5,905 nt of DNA from Acidimicrobiia bacterium (GTDB lineage: Bacteria; Actinomycetota; Acidimicrobiia; Spongiisociales; ZC4RG35), in contig JAOUGY010000240.1 in NCBI GenBank assembly GCA_029865445.1, positions 1 through 5,905 on the forward strand. The letters are read 5' to 3'. The notes below the pieces were generated by a model. It was not told the DNA's origin and did not search any database. It saw only the letters and a list, made by a program, of their open reading frames with translations. The translations under genes were made by a program, and so were the position numbers. Position 1 is the first letter of the stretch; the number at the start of each line of letters is the position of its first letter. Of the stretch, positions 1 through 4,427 are shown piece by piece.

Positions 1-182
1 CACAACCCCACGGCGCTTGCCTTCACGCGTGCTGTTGCGCGTGGCATACCCCGCCCACGTTGCCCCATCAGACCTCCCGAAGTCTGTTGGTGAAGCTACC
101 ACTTTTTTCGACTCGGCGAAAGGAAAGATCTGGCGCTCGCGCGGGCGCACCTTCTCTTGGTTGCGAGAAGTTCGAATCGCAG

Positions 183-210
183 TTGCCTGACGCTCACCGG
201 TCACTATGCT
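183..210 (+). promoter_or_regulatory. Candidate sigma70-type promoter for the operon
   Basis: TTGCCT (183-188) resembles a -35 box with 4 of 6 consensus bases. TATGCT (205-210) resembles a -10 box with 4 of 6. They are separated by 16 nt. Transcription would start near 217, giving a leader of about 80 nt before the ATG at 300. It is the best promoter-like pair I found upstream of the first gene, but such matches are common by chance and no transcription data are available. Confidence 0.3.
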
Positions 211-214
211 CATG

Positions 215-250
215 GTTGCCGTCACCAGGGCAGGGGCACGTGGCGGCTGC
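215..250 (+). promoter_or_regulatory. Predicted stem-loop at the 5' end of the leader
   Basis: GCCGTCAC (218-225) can pair with GTGGCGGC (240-247): eight pairs including one G-U, closing a 14-nt loop. With one T-T mismatch the stem extends outward to 215/250. It would sit almost at the predicted transcript start, where 5' hairpins often affect mRNA stability or ribosome access. Pairing was read by eye; folding energy was not computed. Confidence 0.35.
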
Positions 251-264
251 AATGTGGGAGTCGA

Positions 265-290
265 CGGGGTGGGGCAACCCCGAATTGGGG
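265..290 (+). promoter_or_regulatory. Mutually exclusive G/C hairpins next to the first ribosome-binding site
   Basis: A single CCCC block (278-281) can pair with GGGG at 266-269 (five pairs if 265/282 is included), with GGGG at 271-274 (loop CAA), or with GGGG at 287-290 (loop GAATT). The last GGGG lies 9 nt before the ATG at 300 and is a candidate part of the ribosome-binding region, so one fold would hide it and the others would free it. This arrangement could tune translation of the first gene, but G-runs are frequent in GC-rich DNA. Confidence 0.3.
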
Positions 291-299
291 CAGGGAGCA

Positions 300-1151
300 A
301 TGGAGGCTATTCCCGATCGTATGATCGGTGTTTCGGAGTCGTCGAGAGCGAATCTCGACGAAGGGCCGCGCATCGTCATCGATCTCCGAGACGTCGAATC
401 GACGACGGCGGCACCGGCCGAGCCGGCAGGTGACCGCTGGCGCGGCGTCGATCTGGTGAGTGACGATCACCCAAGACCTGCGTATTGGCTGGCGAAGCGA
501 GCCCTCGACGTTGTCGCGGTCCTCTTGGTCGTTCCCGTGGCGGTGCCTGTTGTTCTGTTGCTGGCATTGGCGATCAAGCTGGACTCACCTGGGCCGGTGC
601 TGTTCAGGCAGGAACGCATCGGGGCTCGGCGAGTGCGCACGGACCGTGGTCTGACGTGGCGGCTCCGCTCGTTCCAGTTCCTGAAGCTGCGGACGATGTA
701 TCACGACTCCGATCCGTCGATCCACGAGCAGTACATGTCGGCCTACATCAGCGGCGACGAGGGCCAGATGTCGGACATCCGATCCGGCGTCGAAGGCACC
801 TACAAGATGGAACTGGACCCTCGGATCACGCGGGTGGGAAAGACCCTCCGGCGATTGAGCCTCGATGAGCTGCCGCAGCTCTGGAACATTCTCGTGGGTC
901 AGATGTCGATCGTCGGACCCAGACCCCCCATCCCGTATGAGGTGGAGAAGTATGCACCGTCCGATCTGAGGCGGTTGGGGAGCATTCCTGGGCTCACCGG
1001 CTGGTGGCAGGTGAATGGCCGCTCGGAAACGACCTTCGAAGAGATGATCGCACTCGATCTCGAGTATCTCCGCCGCCAGTCTCTGGGGCTCGACCTGCAG
1101 ATCATTCTCAAGACGCTTCCCGCCGCTCTCGAAGGGAGGGGTGCAGGATGA
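300..1151 (+). CDS. Sugar transferase: monotopic polyprenyl-phosphate phosphoglycosyl transferase (initiating enzyme)
   Basis: The predicted 283-aa enzyme should transfer a sugar-1-phosphate from a nucleotide sugar to undecaprenyl phosphate at the inner membrane face, the first step of repeat-unit synthesis. Residues 1-65 are polar and variable. KRALD (66-70) leads into one hydrophobic segment (about 71-92) with internal prolines, then DSPGPV (95-100) and FRQERIG (102-108), FLKLRTM (127-133), the catalytic Asp-Glu pair D189-E190 in LSLDELPQLWN, the SIVGPRPP block (203-210) and GLTGWWQVNGRSE (231-243). It lacks the N-terminal four-helix region of WbaP/WcaJ, so it is the short PglC-like form. 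The start is uncertain: ATG 300 has AGGGAG very close (292-297) and GGGG at 287-290, while in-frame ATG 321 has GGAGG at 302-306, rather far upstream. The stop overlaps the next gene by ATGA. The sugar substrate cannot be read from the sequence. Confidence 0.93.
   Translation: MEAIPDRMIGVSESSRANLDEGPRIVIDLRDVESTTAAPAEPAGDRWRGVDLVSDDHPRPAYWLAKRALDVVAVLLVVPVAVPVVLLLALAIKLDSPGPVLFRQERIGARRVRTDRGLTWRLRSFQFLKLRTMYHDSDPSIHEQYMSAYISGDEGQMSDIRSGVEGTYKMELDPRITRVGKTLRRLSLDELPQLWNILVGQMSIVGPRPPIPYEVEKYAPSDLRRLGSIPGLTGWWQVNGRSETTFEEMIALDLEYLRRQSLGLDLQIILKTLPAALEGRGAG
1134..1141 (+). promoter_or_regulatory. Ribosome-binding site fixing the oxidoreductase start
   Basis: GGGAGGGG lies 6 nt before ATG 1148, inside the end of the sugar transferase gene. 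It supports 1148 rather than the in-frame ATG at 1160 or any earlier start within the preceding gene. Confidence 0.75.
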
Positions 1152-2218
1152 CCGAACCCATGCGCATCGGAATCGTCGGCGCCGGCTATTGGGGTCCCAA
1201 CCTCATCCGCAACTTCGTCGAGAACCCGAACGCCACCGTCGTCGGTGTGGCGGATCTGAACGTCGATCGCCTGAGGCACATCAAGTCGCTCTATCCCCAG
1301 ATTCCGAACGTGGTTTCTGACCATACGTCGCTTCTCGAGGTCGGGGTCGATGGTGTGGTGGTGGCGACACCGCCCGAAACGCATGCTCCGATCGCTGTCG
1401 AGTGCCTGAGGGCAGGTGCAGGTGTTCTCGTCGAGAAGCCTTTCGCCACATCCTCCGCCGCGGCTCGCGAGATGATCGACGCCGCCGAAGAGGCAGATCG
1501 CGTTCTCATGGTCGGACACACGTTTCTCTACAACTCTGCGGTGCACACGCTCAAAGAGATGATCGCCACCGAGGAACTCGGGGACATCCACTACATCGAT
1601 GCTGTGCGGGTTGGTCTCGGGCTGTTCCACCCAACGCACAACGTCGTCTGGGATCTCGGGCCACACGACATCTCGATCCTGATGCACCTGCTGGACGAGA
1701 TGCCGTACTCGGTGTCGGCGCGGGGCGTCGGGTGCCTTCAGGAAGGCGTCGAAGACATCGTCTACGTGACCTTGACCTTCCCGAGCGGAATCATGGCTCA
1801 CGCCCGGCTCAGTTGGCTAGATCCTTCCAAGACGCGTCGGATCACCGTCGTTGGCAGCCGGAAGATGACGCTGTACGACGACGTCGAACCGATCGAGAAG
1901 ATCAGGGTGTACGACAAGTCCGTCGAAGCCATCAGGAGGACGGACACCTTCGGCGAGTTCCAGTTCGCCTACCACTACGGCAGCATCGTCAGTCCGTTCG
2001 TTCGGTTCGAGGAACCCCTCAAAGCCGAGTGTGGTCATTTCGTCGAATGCCTCGCGACCGGTGCCACGCCTATGACGGATGGCGTGAACGGGCTGCGGGT
2101 CGTCGAGGTGATCGAGGCCGTCCAGAGGTCACTGCGAGCCGGCGGCGGACCTGTGCCTGTGGCCTACGGACCATCGGGAACGGCTGTCCACGAGCTAGGG
2201 CGCAGCGCAGAAGCATGA
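1148..2218 (+). CDS. Gfo/Idh/MocA-family NAD(P)-dependent sugar oxidoreductase
   Basis: This 356-aa protein is probably a cytoplasmic dehydrogenase acting on a nucleotide sugar. Its N-terminal Rossmann fold begins with the dinucleotide motif GAGYWG (11-16), and D36 after the second strand is at the position that usually recognises the NAD ribose. VVATPPETH (71-79) and EKPFA (96-100, the family's conserved Lys-Pro) follow. The C-terminal alpha/beta domain carries WDLGPHDISI (168-177), with D169 and H173 at the usual catalytic positions. Length is normal for the family. Followed by an aminotransferase, it resembles the WlbA/WbpB step, where C3 of a UDP-sugar acid is oxidised before amination, but that substrate is inferred from gene order only. 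The gene starts inside the previous stop (ATGA), and its own stop is embedded in another ATGA, pointing to coupled translation. Confidence 0.93.
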   Translation: MTEPMRIGIVGAGYWGPNLIRNFVENPNATVVGVADLNVDRLRHIKSLYPQIPNVVSDHTSLLEVGVDGVVVATPPETHAPIAVECLRAGAGVLVEKPFATSSAAAREMIDAAEEADRVLMVGHTFLYNSAVHTLKEMIATEELGDIHYIDAVRVGLGLFHPTHNVVWDLGPHDISILMHLLDEMPYSVSARGVGCLQEGVEDIVYVTLTFPSGIMAHARLSWLDPSKTRRITVVGSRKMTLYDDVEPIEKIRVYDKSVEAIRRTDTFGEFQFAYHYGSIVSPFVRFEEPLKAECGHFVECLATGATPMTDGVNGLRVVEVIEAVQRSLRAGGGPVPVAYGPSGTAVHELGRSAEA

Positions 2219-2229
2219 CACATGACAGC

Positions 2230-2237
2230 AGGAGGGG
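2230..2237 (+). promoter_or_regulatory. Ribosome-binding site deciding the aminotransferase start
   Basis: AGGAGGGG lies 4 nt before ATG 2242, a strong match to the anti-Shine-Dalgarno sequence. A competing in-frame ATG at 2215 overlaps the previous stop (ATGA) but would add only nine poorly conserved residues (MTHDSRRGL) and has no comparable site. I therefore prefer 2242. Confidence 0.75.
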
Positions 2238-2241
2238 TCTC

Positions 2242-3360
2242 ATGCCGGATGATCTGCCGGTCATCCCGTTCGTCGATCTCGCAGCGGAATATCAGCGTCT
2301 CAAAGCACCCATCGACGCGGCCATAGCCGGTGTGCTCGATCGGGGGGACTACGTCCTCGGACGAGCCGTCGGTGACCTCGAAGTCGCCTTTGCCGGATAC
2401 TCGGGCTCATCGCACGGCATCGGAGTCGACTCGGGTTTTTCCGCGCTCGAACTCATCTTCCGTGGCTTCGGATTCGGTCCCGGCGACGAGGTGATCACTC
2501 AAGCGAACACGTTCGTGGCCACCGCCGCTGCGATCGAGTCGGCGGGCGCAACGCCGGTCCTGGTCGACATCGATCCGATCACGAACAACCTCGACCCCTC
2601 CCGCCTCGAGGCTGCGATCACGAATCGCACGAAGGCGGTCGTGCCGGTTCACTTGTACGGCCGGCCGGCGGATATGGGTCCAATCAATGAGATCGCTCGC
2701 GAACGCGGACTCAAGGTGATCGAAGACGCCTGTCAGGCGCACGGCGCTTTCTACCGGGGGAAGCGAGCCGGTGCTCTCGGGGATGCGGCGGCTTTCAGCT
2801 TCTATCCAAGCAAGAACCTGGGAGCCCCCGGTGACGGTGGCATGGTGGTGACCTCTGACGCCGAACTCGCCGGCAACGTCCGTCTGCTCCGGAATCTGGG
2901 TAGCAGCGTCAAGTACCGGCACGACATCAAAGGGTTCAATCGCCGTCTCGACACGGTGCACGCGGCGGTGCTCGGTGTGAAGTTGGGGCACCTCGACGAG
3001 GCAAACGCCTCGCGGATGGCGACGGCCGACGAGCTGTCGAAGCGGTTGTCCGATCTTCCGATCGTGACTCCATCGGTCGGCGACGAAGTGTCGTCGGTGT
3101 TCCATCTGTATGTCATCGAAACCGATCGGCGGGACGCTCTCTCCGCCCACCTGGGTGAGCGCGGAGTGTCCACGGGAATCCACTACCCCGTTCCCATTCA
3201 TCTCCAGCCCGCCTATCGTTCCATGGGACACTCGATCGGGGACTTCCCCGTCAGCGAGGCCAAAGCAGAGCGGATTCTCAGCCTGCCGATGTACCCACAT
3301 ATGCCGGCTGAGTACATCGACCGCATCGTCGAAGGTGTGCGGTCGTTCTTCGAGGAGTAG
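2242..3360 (+). CDS. DegT/DnrJ/EryC1/StrS-family PLP-dependent sugar aminotransferase
   Basis: A 372-aa cytoplasmic fold-type I aminotransferase, predicted to convert a keto nucleotide sugar to an amino sugar, usually with glutamate as donor. It opens with the family start IPFVDLAAEY (8-17). GVDSGFSALEL (61-71) is the loop that binds the cofactor phosphate; the Thr often found here (SGTDAL) is Phe. Further motifs are GDEVITQANTFVAT (81-94), VPVHLYGRPADM (134-145) and EDACQAHGA (161-169), where D162 contacts the PLP ring. SFYPSKNLGAPGDGG (186-200) holds K191 as the Schiff-base lysine. FNRRLDTVHAAVL (232-244) and GIHYPVPIHLQPAY (312-325) complete the set. Length is typical and no key residue is missing. 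It directly follows the oxidoreductase, so the two probably act in sequence (WlbC/WbpE-like). The exact sugar and carbon position are unknown. Confidence 0.95.
   Translation: MPDDLPVIPFVDLAAEYQRLKAPIDAAIAGVLDRGDYVLGRAVGDLEVAFAGYSGSSHGIGVDSGFSALELIFRGFGFGPGDEVITQANTFVATAAAIESAGATPVLVDIDPITNNLDPSRLEAAITNRTKAVVPVHLYGRPADMGPINEIARERGLKVIEDACQAHGAFYRGKRAGALGDAAAFSFYPSKNLGAPGDGGMVVTSDAELAGNVRLLRNLGSSVKYRHDIKGFNRRLDTVHAAVLGVKLGHLDEANASRMATADELSKRLSDLPIVTPSVGDEVSSVFHLYVIETDRRDALSAHLGERGVSTGIHYPVPIHLQPAYRSMGHSIGDFPVSEAKAERILSLPMYPHMPAEYIDRIVEGVRSFFEE
3352..3357 (+). promoter_or_regulatory. Ribosome-binding site of the Wzz-GGDEF gene, inside the aminotransferase end
   Basis: GAGGAG, which encodes the last two Glu residues of the aminotransferase, lies 7 nt before ATG 3365. 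It fixes that start and implies coupled translation, because only 4 nt separate the stop (3358-3360) from the new start. Confidence 0.75.
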
Positions 3361-3364
3361 TCGG

Positions 3365-4381
3365 ATGGAGCTCAAGCAGTTTCTGAAAGTCATCTGGAGG
3401 CGCTGGTGGCTGGCAGCGGTCGCCGCCGCCGTCACGCTCGGCCTGACATTCATCTACACGTCGCGTCAGCCGTGGGTGTACGAGGCGGAAGCCACCTTCG
3501 TGGTTCGACCGCGACTCGTGGACGCAGCCGACTCGCTGAAGGCGACCGACACCCTCATCCGGGGTGCGGAGATCAACTCGACCTTCGCTGGGATCGCCAG
3601 GAGTGAGATCGTCGGGGATCGAGCGGCCGAAGTGGTCGGATCCGACAGGGTGAAGGGCCAGGGCATGTCGGTGAGAACCGATGTTGTCGCCGGCACCAAC
3701 ATCTTGAGGATCACCGTTTCCGGTGGGGAGCCCGAACTGGTCCAGGAGTACGCCGCGGCGGTTGCCGGTGAGACGGTTCGGTACATCGACGACCTCAACG
3801 ACGTGTACGCCTTGGCTGCTCTGGACCCGCCGGAGATTCCCAACTCGCCGGCAGGTCCCAACAAGGGCATGACCAACATCATCGGCGGGGTGCTTGGCGT
3901 CATGCTCGGCGCGGTGCTCGCGTTCGCCGTCGAATACCTGTCGGAGCCTGTCCCGGAGATCGCCGCCTTCGACATTCTGGATTCGGAAAGTGGGGCATAC
4001 AACGAGGCCTACTTCAAGAACCGGTTCGACCAGGAACTCAGCCGCGGAACGCATACAGGGCAGGTTTTCACCCTGGCGATGATTCAGGCGAGCCCGTCGC
4101 CGGCGGGTGCTCAGGAGGATGTCGACCCTTCGGAAGTCGCTGCGCTCCTGACGTCGGTGGTGCGACCGGAGGACCTACTTGCCCATGTCGGCGACGGAAC
4201 CTTCGCCTTGATCATGGCCGGTACCCCCGAAAGCGAAGCCGAGCGGAAGCTGGCCGACTGGGCGGTCCAGACCTGGCCGGCGTCCGACGGCGTGCCGCCG
4301 CCCGACTCCCCGTTCGCGATCTCCGTGGGTGTGTGCCAGTACGGGGGCGACGAACTGCCCCCATCCGTTCGGGCGATCTGA
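3365..4381 (+). CDS. Wzz-type polysaccharide chain-length regulator fused to a degenerate GGDEF domain
   Basis: A 338-aa membrane protein. Residues 1-14 are the short cytoplasmic start, about 15-32 a first membrane helix, 33-168 an extracytoplasmic part beginning YEAEATFVV, as in Wzz proteins, and 171-192 a second helix after the Pro-rich stretch PNSPAGPN, also typical of Wzz. Residues 203-338 resemble GGDEF domains: SESGAYNEAYFKNRFDQEL (207-225) matches the D-x-LTGLYNRRYF start, then RPEDLLAHVGDGTFALIM (267-284), and FAISVGV (317-323) matches the late SIGV strand. The catalytic motif is GDGTF (276-280), and the early metal-binding Asp segment (DxDxFK) is absent, so cyclase activity is unlikely. 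R267 and D270 form an RxxD inhibitory site at normal spacing. I infer a c-di-GMP-sensing or purely structural domain. The final GGDEF helix (ALYxAK) is missing. No Walker motif or tyrosine-rich tail is present, unlike BY-kinase fusions. Confidence 0.85.
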   Translation: MELKQFLKVIWRRWWLAAVAAAVTLGLTFIYTSRQPWVYEAEATFVVRPRLVDAADSLKATDTLIRGAEINSTFAGIARSEIVGDRAAEVVGSDRVKGQGMSVRTDVVAGTNILRITVSGGEPELVQEYAAAVAGETVRYIDDLNDVYALAALDPPEIPNSPAGPNKGMTNIIGGVLGVMLGAVLAFAVEYLSEPVPEIAAFDILDSESGAYNEAYFKNRFDQELSRGTHTGQVFTLAMIQASPSPAGAQEDVDPSEVAALLTSVVRPEDLLAHVGDGTFALIMAGTPESEAERKLADWAVQTWPASDGVPPPDSPFAISVGVCQYGGDELPPSVRAI

Positions 4382-4427
4382 CGGAGATGGTGGTTGCGCC
4401 AACCTCTGGGCGCGGGCCGGGGCCGAC
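4382..4427 (+). other. Short junction between the Wzz-GGDEF gene and the flippase gene
   Basis: These 46 nt contain no strong Shine-Dalgarno site; the nearest candidate for the GTG at 4428 is GGGG at 4419-4422. A 14-codon open frame starts at ATG 4387 and ends with TGA 4429-4431, overlapping the flippase start as GTGA. The flippase frame is also open upstream through this stretch and well into the end of the Wzz-GGDEF gene. Either coupling by a tiny leader frame, or a shifted end of the upstream gene, could explain this arrangement. Confidence 0.4.

Larger units (their letters stand above)
1..299. other. Non-coding upstream region and leader of the polysaccharide operon
   Basis: No convincing gene lies here. 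The reading frame of the first gene stays open back to an ATG at 60, but the residues it would add (many Arg, Ser, Gly and Pro, no domain, no membrane segment) do not look like a sugar transferase N-terminus, and the region contains promoter-like and hairpin-forming sequence instead. Visible elements are a 6-bp inverted repeat CACGCG/CGCGTG (24-29 with 38-43), a T6 run at 103-108, a promoter-like pair at 183-210, and two G-rich hairpin regions at 215-250 and 265-290. The end of any gene upstream is not recognisable within the window. Confidence 0.6.

Noticed and set aside
24..43. CACGCG/CGCGTG inverted repeat
   Set aside because: Six pairs around an 8-nt loop with no T-tract; such repeats occur by chance in GC-rich DNA and no function is indicated.
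69..108. Possible terminator: CAGAC/GTCTG and TGGT/ACCA stems followed by T6
   Set aside because: Stems are only 5 and 4 pairs with loops of 8 and 6 nt, too weak for a confident intrinsic terminator, although the T6 run is unusual in this GC-rich DNA.
163..180. Inverted repeat GCGA/TCGC around TTCGAA, just upstream of the -35-like box
   Set aside because: Only four paired bases per arm, with no match to a known operator such as the actinobacterial LexA box.
60..299. N-terminal extension of the sugar transferase to ATG 60
   Set aside because: The added 80 residues have no family similarity or membrane segment and overlap the promoter-like and hairpin-forming leader.
205..299. c-di-GMP or c-di-AMP riboswitch in the leader
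   Set aside because: Considered because of the GGDEF-like domain downstream, but I see none of the conserved core sequences of these riboswitch classes.
899..1801. Long minus-strand open frame (300 codons)
   Set aside because: Lies opposite the sugar transferase and oxidoreductase, shows no recognisable domain and is rich in Arg, Asp and His, as expected for an antisense shadow of GC-rich genes.
1402..2241. Upstream extension of the aminotransferase frame through the oxidoreductase gene
   Set aside because: The extension is Arg-rich and non-protein-like, and a strong ribosome-binding site sits directly before ATG 2242.
2407..3453. Long minus-strand open frame (348 codons) opposite the aminotransferase
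   Set aside because: No family motif. The opposite strand encodes a complete aminotransferase with all catalytic residues.
3278..4054. Minus-strand open frame opposite the Wzz-GGDEF gene
   Set aside because: Composition typical of a shadow frame, no domain, and it spans two real genes.
4349..4357. GGDEL near the end of the Wzz-GGDEF protein (residues 327-331) as the catalytic GGDEF motif
   Set aside because: It lies after the SVGV strand and after the aligned position of the motif (276-280), so the resemblance is accidental.
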